A DNA stretch of 64,000 bases from Centroberyx gerrardi (taxonomy: Eukaryota; Chordata; Actinopteri; Beryciformes; Berycidae), in contig NC_135998.1 in NCBI RefSeq assembly GCF_048128805.1, positions 19,743,156 through 19,807,155 of the forward strand, given 5' to 3'. Shown piece after piece: positions 1 to 18,174 of this stretch. The number at the start of each line of letters is the position of its first letter. Positions within the stretch are counted from its first letter, which is position 1. The notes below the pieces were generated by a model. That model was not told the DNA's origin and did no database searches. It saw nothing but the letters and a program-made list of their open reading frames with translations. Both the position numbers and the translations under genes were made by a program.

Positions 1-813
1 TCTAGACAAGCTTATAATGCGATGGCATTAGGCTACTGAGCAAAAGTAGAATCAAGATTATATTCCGTAAGGAAATGGAAGATTCTGCGGTGACTGAAGT
101 TAGGTCAATGCTTTTTTTGCTATGCACTCTGTGTTGAGTGAAATTATCACTTTTTTCCACCCAAGCCCCCAGTTTGGCAGCACTCAATGTATTCCATTTT
201 TGTAATGGCCTATGTCATATTACGCACAAAATATTGGAATAATTTTGCCTCGGGCCTTGAAGCCTTTAGTCTGCTCACAGCAAAAAAATCTTAAAACTTA
301 CATTTAATATGTTGGTGTGCAGTGTGATATATGTTTTCGTATATATGCATTTACTTGATGTGTACATATGAAACAATATGCTGTAGAGCTGTTTTCAGCT
401 GTGACCAGCAGCTAGTAGTCACTCGGTTGCTTGGTCCCAAAAACATTTCTGCACACGTGTACACACAGATATGCCAAAGAGGGCTTTTATGCACACACTC
501 ATTATCCTATTCTTTGTCCAACACAAATTGGTTGTTGCACGCACCTGTCCTTAAACTTAACTGACTGCCAAACATGAAATTGGTTCCAATTTTTCAGCTA
601 GTTATCGTGGAGTCCTGTCCCTGATATTTAACCCTTGAAAATGTTTCTTTCGGTTTCAGTACTTCAAAGTTAATACAGGTTTTAAAAAACGTTTTTTTCA
701 TTTCCTCCCGAAATTCATCAGTTGCCTTGACAGATGAGCCAAAAAGTTAAATTGGCGCCCTGTCTATGACCAACAGATACTTTTGCATTGACCATATGCC
801 TGTCTTTTTGTAG
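1..813 (+). other. prrc2b: Intron of prrc2b (partial, 3' portion)
   Basis: AT-rich DNA with no supported exon. It ends in a T-rich tract and a TAG acceptor at 811-813, directly before the first visible prrc2b exon. Bases about 396-440 resemble 24389-24437 in edf1 intron 3: both contain GACCAGCAGCTAGTA followed by a GGTCCC motif, so this is one copy of a dispersed repeat. Confidence 0.6.
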
Positions 814-7438
<6,625 letters not shown>

Positions 7439-9660
7439 CAATGGACCTTAAACTCCTCTCACCGCCACCCAGCCTGCCAGTAGATGACCCCTTGCCCAAT
7501 GTCTGAGCCTTCTACGACCCACTGCACCCCAAGGCGCCAAGGCAAGGGGCATACATGCAGACAGGCAAACTGAACTATCCCTCTTGAACTGTCAGAACTG
7601 GACACTATTATTTCACACCACGTATAGAGATATATAAATATATATAAATATATACATAGACACAAACACTCTTCTAAGCAGATCTCTTCAAGGTCCTCTT
7701 TAATTTATTAATGTTAGTCCTTTTTTAAGAGGAGAATAAAGGTAAAGAGAAAAGATATTTCTGTTTTTGTGTTACACTCTCCAAAGTGGGGAAAAGGAAA
7801 ATGGCCAACAAAGACAGATGGTTCATTCTCCACACCATCTTGCCAAACTGTATGTACTCCCTCTTGATGGACTGTAGCCCATAAGACCAGGCAGACACTT
7901 GATACAAGTCACCATGAGAAGCTAAGTCTATTAAGTGTTTTTAAACAAATCTGAAATGCAGAGGGGCACTTTTTTTTTTTGTCATTTTTCATTGGCATTT
8001 TTGCTGGTAATTATGGAGTTTTAAACTTTTTCCAAGTCATCACCTATCCACCCAATTGGTAAAGGACTTTGTTTATTCAGAAAGAAATCCGTAACTCAAA
8101 TTTGAGGACATCATTGCGTGTAAACATGGCAAGAGTGAAGTGCATCACCCTAAAGACACATCTTCCGGGGTACTTCACACAGCTCATGAACTGTGACAAA
8201 ACTGCTTAGATTGGTAGAAAATATTTGTCAGCTGTTTTTTATTTTTTTCCTTTAAAATGATGTTCTTTACCGTTCCGTTGCTCGCTCTCCTTCTGTATGT
8301 AAGCTGAAGCAAAAAGATGGACATTTTACCAAAATCATGTTGCTTCCGGAACTTCACTGGCATTGATGCGGCGTGTGCATGTGACGTGCTGAACGTGTGT
8401 AAACTTAACAGGACTCCTACCTGGAACCTAGCAACAAGACTGTACCTGAAGTCAGTGTACATATGCTGCCACAGAGTGTGTGGGTTTTGATCAACCAAGC
8501 TGGCAAAATTTTTGGGCTTGTTCTGTAGTTTTTTTGGGGGGGGAGGGGGCGGGAAAGGGGCTGCATTCATAATTACTGTAAAGGACCCCCCACATAGCTG
8601 ATTGAAATGTTTGCTTTCTTATTGCTTTGTTTGGGTTGTAATGAATCAAAATGTCTGTTAGATGACCATGTGATATTAGTGATGATTTTTACATCCCCTC
8701 GACCTAGGGTGTGTTTTGCTTTTTCTTTTGGGGCTCCTGGAAGACCTTTCTCTCTAATTCCGTTCAAATCCAGCTTAACTGAAAGGTGGGGAATTGTGAA
8801 GAAACAGACTCTCACCACCATTTTGATTATTCAGCTTCTGGTCTCTGAGGTGGCACTAGCAATAAATGCAGCCTAACTATAATCACAATCAGGGTCCAAA
8901 CTATTTTTTCTGTTAGAAGTTGATGATCACAGCAGAGGGGCGTTTAGCGTTGCTTGTTGAATTAAAATACGATCTTTGCTTAAAGCTTTTTTGTGAGCAC
9001 TGCAGTTCCAGTGGACAACGAAGGACTTTTAAAGTGTTTGTTCTATTTGAAAATGTGAAGCTGTTGGAATCATCAATTATTTTCTTTTTTGTAATGGACA
9101 CTCATTTTGAAACTCACTATGCCAATGTCATAACTGGTTAAATGTTACTGCTTACTATAACGCTCCATGACACTACAAAATGTTCCGATTTATCTTTGAC
9201 AGTGTTTCACTGGTATATATGTATATGCATACTTAACTGTACAGTCAAACTTTGTCAGTGAGGGGAGGCTTGAAACCATGCTTCATTTTAGATATTGTGT
9301 CACTAAAAATGATTTCATGTTTAAAAATGTCACTATGATGTTCTCAGAGTGGGCTGCTTTCACTTGTTGATAGGTTTATCTGGGCTTGGAGTGTTTTTGC
9401 CTCTTACCCCTTACTGCAGAGGATCCTGATGCTACTCATCATTGTACCTGCACCAAAATGTTGCCCTGACTTTTTTTTTTTGTACTTTTAAGATGCATAT
9501 TTCATTTTGTCAAAGGACCAGTGCTTTCTAGAACTGATCCGGCAGTCTATTTATCCTACCCGATCTTTATCCTTTCAGATATTTGGTCATTACTCTCCCT
9601 TTCCTTGTTAAAAAAAAAAAAAAGAGCTTATTGGAAGAAAAGAAATAAATAAAGCAGTTG
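7439..9660 (+). other. prrc2b: 3' UTR of prrc2b
   Basis: About 2.2 kb of AU-rich sequence follows the stop codon. Possible poly(A) signals are AATAAA near 7735, AATAAA near 8860 and an overlapping pair at 9644-9653 just after an A-run. The last pair is the most likely main end. No coding exon is seen. The short open frames here, for example 8184-8570 on the minus strand, look fortuitous. Confidence 0.7.
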
Positions 9661-11070
9661 TGATTTCTTAAATCTACTGTTGATTCTGAATTCTCGCTTT
9701 GTCATTTTGGAAACATGCACCAAGTGCTTGCAAAAGCCAAAATCAGTGGAAAATAATTTTGGTCTTGGAAGAGTTGTTTTGAGCTGTGGGATGTGTGCAG
9801 TGTTTTTGATAGAAAGAAATCACTTTTAAGAGTGCTTAATAATTATAATACAGCCTTAACAGAACTACAGATGAACATTTTAAATTCCACCCCATGATGT
9901 TCAGTTGAGCGGTTTCTGGTTATGTGTCCACCAGGAATTTCCCAACAGCGCTGAGAGTTTTTGTTACGATTTCAGTGCTTCAAGTTAAAATGTTCAACTT
10001 GAAGCAAAAGAGCAGCACTTCCCCCCAGACACCTGTTAACCACTGCCGACTCAAACAGCTCCCCGGTGGAAATGGGCTTACTGCAGAGGAACTCCTGCGG
10101 TGGGAAATGCAGTTTGATCAAAAATTTTGTTATAATTTGACTTTGTAGTGCTGGATATGTTGTATTCTGCTGCTTAGCCAGTGCCTGGAGAATATCAAAT
10201 TTTGTTTGAAGAAGTGCAAAGTGTGTTTCCCTCTCAACAAGGATCTCTGATGTGTTCCCCATCCTCAAGTACTGACAAAGACGGGACATGTTTATATTTC
10301 AAAATGAATTGAAATTTAACAGAACATACATTTGGTCTGCATAGCAATTTTGATATGCAAATTTATACCATAAAAGCAAACAATAAACTTAAGAACAACG
10401 TCCTTGTTCCTTTGTCTATCCTGATTGTTTTTGGCATCCCATAACTAATTAATGCGTCAGAGTGTTTGTGGATATGCTGAATGACAAAATGAAGATGCCT
10501 GCCAAAAAAATGCCAGCCAGTAGCTGTTAGTTGTGGCTTAAAAAACAAACACAGAATCTAGGACTATTCATTTTATCCAGTTTAGGGCCCTTTTAGTCTG
10601 GGTCTAAGCTTAATCCTTGTCCAGCAAGCTTGCTGTTGATATATGTCTATCTAGAAATTGTTTGTGATGCAGAACCACACCTGCCTCTAGACAAAATGCA
10701 TTTCAGCAGTACAGTTATTGTCCATGGTAAAAAATAAAATAAAAAAAAGTTTAAGGTAGACTTAAATGGTCGCTTTCCAGGACACCTCTGTAAACTTGCA
10801 AACTGATAAATTGTTATTGTTTTTATACTATATTGGAGTTGTTAATCTGCATGTTTGGAGTCCAACGTGGTTTCAGAATTTTTCTAAGTGGGAATTAATG
10901 AGCCAGCAGTACTGGTTGCTTTTTTGGCTCCTATGTAATCTTAATCAAAATTGACTTTTACCGTTGCAATAACGTGCTATTTCTGTTTTGCTGGAGAACT
11001 TTGTAACTTCCTTAATAATACTAATAACAATGCACCTGTAAAAAACAACAACAAAAACAGGGTGTTATAA
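9661..11070. other. Intergenic, no gene seen
   Basis: AT-rich sequence between the prrc2b poly(A) signals and the next promoter. It contains a few AATAAA words (near 10382 and 10734), so a longer prrc2b 3' UTR cannot be excluded. No supported exon, RNA gene or transposon was recognised. Confidence 0.5.
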
Positions 11071-11241
11071 TGACGTCAGAAGTGTCAAATTCCAGGCATT
11101 TTTGCAGGACAAAGAGACTTGTCTGGTCTGGACGAAGAAGTTTTCCTTCTCCTTGACTGTGGAGGCTCGGGAAGTTGGCGTCATTTCACCAGAGGATTTG
11201 CTTTCCATTTGACCTCGGAGCTCTGTGTGTTTCTACATCAG
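11071..11241 (+). promoter_or_regulatory. CRE-containing promoter and non-coding first exon of the coiled-coil gene
   Basis: TGACGTCA at 11071-11078 is a perfect palindromic cAMP-response/ATF site. It is followed by a GC-richer stretch ending in CATCAG and a good donor GTAAAC at 11242. The next acceptor in the right place is at 13114, one base before the start codon. I infer a 5' UTR exon of roughly 130-160 bases; the transcription start is not defined by the sequence. Confidence 0.5.
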
Positions 11242-13115
11242 GTAAACAAATTAACGTTTTGTTTCATACTTTTTTTTCGTCGTCACCATATAGTCTGAGA
11301 GAGCTACGATAACTGCCCAGTTATGCAGCCTGTACTGGTGCATTGCATGCTCCAACTAAAAGATGCGAGTCATTATAAAGACTAAAAGCTTCCATCAAGT
11401 AGCGATTTAAACTTGATTCGAGCTATTATGTGTTTATGATAAATGCAGGGAACGCGGAGAAAATGCGACGGCGATGTGTGTGAAGTTAGACATGATCTAA
11501 TGTAACACTAATCCATGCTGTTGAGAACATCTGGGGCACACAAAAGGAGCGCGCACAAACATGCACGCGAAGTTTGAGATAAAAACAGCTCGACTAAAAC
11601 ATTATACGGAATGCGAGAGCCGTTGTTCATTCGTTACACCATGCATACACACATTTCCAAGGATGGTCGTGGCGGTGTGAGAGGTGGGGCTTGTTCGGAA
11701 AGTCACGACGCGGCGGGTAGAAATGTTTGTTCAGTTTGTTTACAGGGGGAAAATGTCACGATGTATGAGTCACGATACATCTCTGACTGAGGGAAGAAAC
11801 CATACGGCAGCCATCTTACCTGGCTGCAGTTCAAAATCTCTCGTCCCGGTCGTCAGCGTTGATTGGCTGAGTCACGTTCGAAGCCGTTGTAAATCGTCCA
11901 ATAAACGCACACCTGTGGCCGCATAATACTTGGTCTGTTAATGCACCGACCACTGCTCATATCTGTGATGCTTAAACAATGATTAAAAACATTGGTCTAT
12001 AATGGTGTCTTCCGCCGTTTTAGTAACTAATAGGCATATGCCATGAAGCTGTAGTTTAGTTGCTGCAACTTAAAAGAAACATTTGGAGGGCTGGAGGACA
12101 GTTTTGCCATCAACCAGAACCCCCTTCTCATAGTTGTATAGTAAACATGTTAGTAGACTACTTGGTCTCGCCTCTATTTAGGCTACCTGATGCTGATCAT
12201 GACTAAGAAAATGCAGAAGGCCTGAAGGAAATATGGGTCCAAATTAAGCACTGCATTTAGAATATTTATAGGCTAATATTTATCTCCTTGTGTTACCTAT
12301 TATTCCTGCTCTAATCAGCATAATAAAGAGCACTGCTATGTGCAGAGCATCGACAACCTGCAATCGGCTGCTGGTTGTATTCAGATCCATGTTTTCCTGC
12401 TGAATTGTCCCACTGCAGCAATAAAAATTCCCTCTACAGGAAATGTGTTACAAAGATGTGTTCAGTTAAGCATAACAGGGATTCCATCTCTAATCCAGAC
12501 AGGAAAAAAACATAATTTTGCCCACTAGATGGCACATGATGCAGTAACTGTAAATGGATTAGGGAAATTTGGGGTTTTGTGTGAAAACATACTGAGACTT
12601 ATGAATGATTTGAGTCAATAACTGGTAAATTCCAAATGGCTGCTTCCATCGTAGATAACTGTCTTAAAACTCATCATATAGAGTTTTCTTACTGGTTGAC
12701 GCTAATGTGTTCTTACAGGTTTAACCAAATGTCAAACACAATTTGATATAAACCTATGTCCACATAACATTCATGTCTTGATACATAGCAAAGGTACATA
12801 AGCATGACTGGGATAATTATGATTTGACATCAGTGGTGCCCAAAAATCGTAAAACAAACATAATTTCTATGTTACAAAACAATTCTCGGTTGCAAGGAAA
12901 AGCTAAAAGTTACATTAATTTATTTGGTTGATCATAAAAATATCATAATTTCCAGAAATCACAAGTTCTTTAGCATATTGAGTATTTTAATGTCAGTGTT
13001 CTCATGTTTTTTCAGACGAAAGGAGAAAGGAACCTCGTCTGCTCGTGGTCATGTTATACATCTACAGTGTAACTCAGTGGTTCCTTAAATAACAGTTCTG
13101 TTTTTGTGTCCCAGG

Positions 13116-15867
13116 ATGTCTGCTAAGGGTGGAGTCAGGCCAGATGAAGGCCTGATGATGATGCAGGAGCTGGAGGATCGGCTGAAGGAGCAGATCGACA
13201 AACTGGAGCACGTTCGCCTCGCTGCCGTCGAACTGAAGGACGGCCTGTCTGGGGTACATGTGCACACTAAAATACTGCTGGAACTCAATGAGCTCTGTTC
13301 TATTTTGTCGTGATGTGATTTTTCTACCATTACAGAGCAACAGTGATCTAACCCAGTCTATTGCTGACCATATGGATTGGTTGAATCATTTGTCAGAGCG
13401 AGTGGAGACTCTTCAGATGAACACGACCGTCTTTGTTCAGGTGACGAATGGATTGGGATGCTAAGGGGACAGAAGTGGTTTAATGTGCATGCACAGTGGG
13501 CCGTAAGCATATTGCTGCCAGTCTCCTGGTTAGATGTTATGTTTTTTTTATTGCCCCTTAGCGCTTTCAAAAAAAAAACTGCCCAAAATCTTAAGCCGTC
13601 TTTACACAGCTGTCCCGGCTAAAAATGCCGTAGCAGAGCCAGGATGGGGTTAATTATGATCAATTTCACAAGCGTTCTTTATCCACCTTTTACCCGGTAT
13701 GATCATCTTTACACTGTGGGTGGAGATCTGCAGGGACCACTGGATCTCATGCGGCAATAAACTTTATCTTTATCTTAATTTTTGTAGTTTTGCTAGCTAA
13801 AGTGCTTGAATAGAAACAAAGTCTCCATTAACCTAGCTTTGATTTTTTTTGTGGTTCTCCCTCACCTCAAGTAGACGGGAATTGACTGTTTGCCACAGTT
13901 TCTCGCTGATAGCCCAGCTTCCCCGCACACCTTACACACAGGTGATGGAATGCTTGTTGTGGTGCAGATGGTTACCATGGCATTTGCACCCGCACTTGTC
14001 CGGCTTTACTTTACACTGAATAAATGCCGGTTCTGCTCTGGTTTTTTCACTAGGTTGAGAGCAGGGTCGGTGCCCGGGGCGGCTTAGCTCTCTTTTTTTA
14101 CCTGCATGTCATCTTTACACAGAAAGTTTAGCTGGGACAGATGCGGCTTTATGCCGTTAGAAATTCTCTGTGTCAAGACGACTTTAGGCGTCTTCTGAAA
14201 TTGGCACTGTGAGTATCACGGCATACTCTGAACCAAGATGGACCAATCATAAATTCAGAACTAGAAAAGCTTTGTTTGTCAGGTACGCACACAGCTGTGC
14301 AGACTTTGGCGTAGTGGAACCACCTGGGTAATAATAAATAGTGAGGGAATTAATGGTGACAGTAGTACGGTTTACAGAGAGTTCTGTTGGATGGTGAGGA
14401 GTCCAGAGGTTGTGGGAGGGTTGAGAGTCTTAGGAGGACTGGTTTAGAGGATGACCTGAGCTATCAAAACACAGTGTTGACTCAATTGATGCCAACATTA
14501 CAAGGCAAAGTGAGGAGTGGAAGTCAATTTGTCGCCCTCAGGTGGTTGCATTCACAGCTCGGTGAGAAAAGGTTGTCAGTTTGGCCCCTATAGCAGCCAG
14601 GTCTTCCATAATGGTAGAAATGAACACTGACACATTCTTGACACACTCCCTCCAGTGTGGGGTGGATTAGCACCATAGCATGTGTAAAGGAAGCGGTTAG
14701 TATATGGGTGGGCCTGCACATCTGCTACAAGCAGATGTTTTGTCTCAGGGAGAATAACAGAGAGAGCATGTAAACAGATCTACGCCTGCCTTTCCAAGCG
14801 TTTTCCCAATGCTGGCTGTAGTCTCGGTTCCCTTTAGGAGATCCGTTCTCACATTTGTCATTCCTGGACAGCCGGCGGCTTTTTTTAGGGAAGCAGATAC
14901 CCGTTGCTCTAAAGCAGCAGAGCGACTGCATGCCCCGCAGCTTTCAGCCTGGCAGTGAAGTCAGTAAAGGATGTGTGTCCTCTTGCGGTGAAAGTGGGAA
15001 GTGGTGTCCTGTCTGAGCGGGGAGATAAGGTCAGGAATTTATAGTATTTATATGACAAGAGGAGAGGTCTTCACTTTGTTGATTGACATCACCCTCTTAG
15101 TATTATAAGAGGAAAAGATGAGACATGATTCCTCATACCAACACTTTTGTTTGCGCCAACAGATTTACCAACAGTTTGGGAAGGAACTAATTGTATTTTG
15201 GGGGAGTTCTAACAATTTCATAATCTTTTATGAGTGGGAACCCCTGAGCTTGAGTCCTGAGAGTCCTGAGTATAAACAGAGTATAGAAGTGTTTTCACCT
15301 TGTGCACTTAGCGGCTGAGATATCATCTATATGGGGCTTGTTTCAGAGTCTGAAATTAACCAGGGTTGTCCAGCAACAATCGAGTATTTTGCAATGAGTC
15401 GGGGTAGCATGCAGTCTAGCCACTTGAGCTGGACCATCATAATAATGTTCGAATGTTGGAAATATGTTGGACTGTCACATTTCCAACATTAAATCATTCC
15501 CATTTCCCTCATAATGTGACCAGAGCGAGTAGTGAATCATAAAATACCATGAAACAACACTGAGAAAAGGGTGTAACAGCAGTCTAAGCCAGTACAAGTC
15601 CTCTCCACTCTTAGTCTCTATAACAGGCAGGATTTTGGTATACTAACGACAGCGTCCGCTGCATGGATCTGCTTCATTCATGTCTGGTCAATCTGTTCCC
15701 AGATGAACCCCAAGCCTCGAGCGTGGGGAGGGAAGCAGGGCTCCAAACACGGCTACCGCTGGGGGCGACTCCACCCGGCTGAAGACGCCCAGTCCGAGTT
15801 CGGCTGGTCCCCCGTCCGCACGCGGCGGGACAGTGACGCCGCCTCTGAAATGTCCTGCACCTGGTGA
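13116..15867 (+). CDS. Small coiled-coil protein, 135 residues, not recognised
   Basis: Coding exons are 13115-13253 (ATG 13116-13118), 13336-13440 and 15703-15867 (TGA 15865-15867). All borders are GT/AG and phase 0. The start is preceded by A at -3 once the 5' UTR exon is joined. Residues about 13-80 are a charged heptad-like helix (QELEDRLKEQIDKLEHVR, then LNHLSERVETLQ), consistent with a coiled coil that dimerises or tethers a partner. The last exon encodes a 54-residue basic, Trp-containing tail (WGGKQG, YRWGRL, FGWSPVRTRRDS) with no transmembrane segment. No signal peptide or catalytic motif is visible. I could not assign it to a known family. Consensus splice sites, phase agreement and its position between two conserved genes argue that it is real. 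Cellular role unknown. Confidence 0.72.
13595..14182. mobile_element. Candidate MITE with TTAA-like target site, in intron 3 of the coiled-coil gene
   Basis: The left end reads TTAA then GCCGTCTTTACACAG. The right end is CTGTGTCAAGACGAC then TTTA, an inverted repeat of the left end with few mismatches. Related words (CTTTACACAG, GCTGGGACAG) recur inside near the right end. The size of 588 bp, lack of coding capacity and TTAA-like flank suggest a non-autonomous piggyBac- or Kolobok-type element, somewhat decayed. Confidence 0.5.
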
Positions 15868-16190
15868 CCTGCTCCAATGTCATCCATGTACCAACTGAGG
15901 CTGAAATGAATTAAACATGTTCTGTAGCTCTAAATCATATCACTTCTATCATTTTTTTTGCATTTTCTGTCATTGTTCCATATTCAACTCAGTTTACATT
16001 TCAGTTTACATTTCATATGTATTATTCATAATTTTCGTTACATCTAATTAAAAATATAGATTAAGAAAAAGACAAGAAAGTAGAAAAAAAGGAAGAAAGA
16101 AACAAATAGCAATAATTGCCTTGATGAAAACATATATTCAAGGGGTTCCTTTACGATTCCATCATCAGCATTTGTCATACAATAAAAAAA
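15868..16190 (+). other. 3' UTR of the coiled-coil gene
   Basis: AT-rich trailer with ATTAAA at 15910-15915 and AATAAA at 16181-16186. Transcription probably ends at or soon after the second signal, before the LINE relic. Confidence 0.5.
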
Positions 16191-16218
16191 ATTAAAAAAG
16201 TACATTTGTGTGCAGGAC

Positions 16219-17040
16219 TTTTTTTTTTTTCTTGATTTACCTTCCTTTCCCTCTTTTTCTCCCCTTTAGTAATTTTTTTTTGTGCCCAGATCCCACCTTT
16301 TGTTAAAGGCTTCTTCATTGTTTTGAATTTTAAATGCAAGTTTCTCCATAAAATATACCTCCTGTACTCTCTTCTTCCAGTTATTTATTTCTGGGGATAT
16401 GGTCTTCTTCCAATTCATACTGATTTGTGTAAGTGCTGTAATTCTGCTGTCTCATGAGCTGGGTGGGGCATTTCCCCAAGATGAGATTTTCTGCTGTTAC
16501 TTTAAGTTGTTTGCTGAAAATGTCCTCTATGGTTTCAGTAATTTCATGCCAAAAAAATTATTAAAAGCGTTTTGACTGTTTTTCATATCAAGCAAATTCT
16601 GTCCAATATAAGGATTTATTTGTACTAAAGTCTTTGATAATCTGTTCCCAATCTTTGTATGTTATTATTGTATTCAGTTCCTTCTCCCATTTAACTTTTA
16701 TCTCCTCACCCTCAGCTCTTTTCCCTGGACTATGTTATATTCGTATGCAGTTCATGTTTATAATTTTTAAAAAGGTACCTAAAGGGGTGAATGTCCTGTA
16801 GTGATTTTATTTGCTTTACTTCTCTTAAATAACTCTGGATTTGCAGGTATTGATTATTTGGAATATTATTTAATTCAGAGATATTTTCAAATGAGTCCAG
16901 TCCCCCTTCACAGTACATTTGACCAAGTCTTTCTAGCCCCATTTTAGCCCAATCTGTCTATTTGATTTGGTTTAAATTCTGGGTCCCAGGCAATTTCCCA
17001 TAGGACAGTAATTTCAGATTCTTCAATGTTCATTGACTTA
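16219..17040 (-). mobile_element. Decayed L1-type LINE, 3' part of ORF2
   Basis: Read on the minus strand, broken frames match the C-terminal region of L1-clade ORF2 proteins: GLERLGQMY, LDSFENISELNNIPN, YLQIQSYLR, WEKELNTIITYKDWEQI and HEITETIEDIF occur in the expected order. Stops and frameshifts interrupt them. A T-run on the plus strand at about 16220-16230 fits the poly(A) tail of a minus-strand insertion. The copy is 5'-truncated and old. Confidence 0.65.
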
Positions 17041-17756
17041 CAGATATTTCTCTAATTATCAGTCGTATTTTTGGTACTTTTATTAAGCAACATTCAATTT
17101 TTCTAAAAAAAAAAAAAATGTGCTTAAAGATTTCACTGATTTATTCTCTTTCCATTTCTTCCACTTCCACCAAATTAATCATCGAAAGGGAAACGCTAGT
17201 CAGTTTGCACATTTCATTGTTTGTTTGTTTTTTTAAATTGGCTCTGTCTTCAGTGTAGATTGTACTGTGCTGTACTGTAATTGTACTGAGTTTTATGTGT
17301 AATGTAATACTTCACATTTTGCTATGTACAGGTATCAAGGGTTGTACTGTTGTAAATGAGCCTGCAAATATCAATACGTGACTTATTTTAATTGGTTTTG
17401 CCATGCGCCCTATTTATCAAAGGCTTATGTCCCAATAAACATTGTTTTATATAGTCTTTCTGACATTTTTTTTTAAAGATTTATGTTCATGCTTGCTTTT
17501 GCTAAAACTTGAAAATATGTGCAACTTCTTTAATCAATCACAACTGACGCCAAATAATGTTTAGGCCATTTGTTACAATATCAACATTTTGCTTGGATAA
17601 TTTGTTAGATTATGTACATTGTAAGTATTTTCAATAAACTGAACGGCAATATTTTATTACATTTATGGCTATTGTGTGGCTCTAGTTGCTCCTGTCTAGC
17701 TGAAGGTGTGCTGAACTGTGAACTCAGCCTGTGTGTTGCTGGATTGTAATGAAAAC
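17041..17756. other. Intergenic, no gene seen
   Basis: AT-rich DNA with A- and T-runs and AATAAA words near 17436 and 17633. No exon, RNA gene or clear repeat family was recognised. Confidence 0.4.
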
Positions 17757-17898
17757 CAGGGGCGCGTTCAATTGCCCCAAAATGTAGCAAACAGGAAGTT
17801 TAAAAGGAAACGGTAGTGCGTTATGAGCATGGTTATGAGCAAACAGATCGTTCAACCGGAAAACGTAGCAAAACGTGCACACTTTGAACGTGCCCCTG
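17757..17898. mobile_element. Small inverted-repeat element (MITE) near the edf1 promoter
   Basis: The left end CAGGGGCGCGTTCAA and right end TTGAACGTGCCCCTG are inverted repeats with one mismatch in 15. The internal sequence is only about 110 bp and non-coding. CAGGGGCG-type ends recall hAT MITEs, but I do not see an 8-bp target-site duplication. Confidence 0.5.
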
Positions 17899-18174
17899 CA
17901 GACTGTCGTCACGGCGGCACGTGGCTGCAGAACGCAGATGTAGGTCAGTGTGCTCCGCCACCAGAGGTCGCTGCAGAGCCTCCACCGTGTCACTGTTAAC
18001 CACTATGTTATAAATAAAGCTTCAGTAGCACGCGTGGGTGACAATTCGGGAAGAAGCGTCCGTTTCGCGAAAGTACCCATACCTTCTTTAAATTACTTGT
18101 TGTACCACTCAGATAGTTGAAATTATTTTTGTATCTATAATAAATATTACGGGTATCGATAAACCCCTGGAAAA

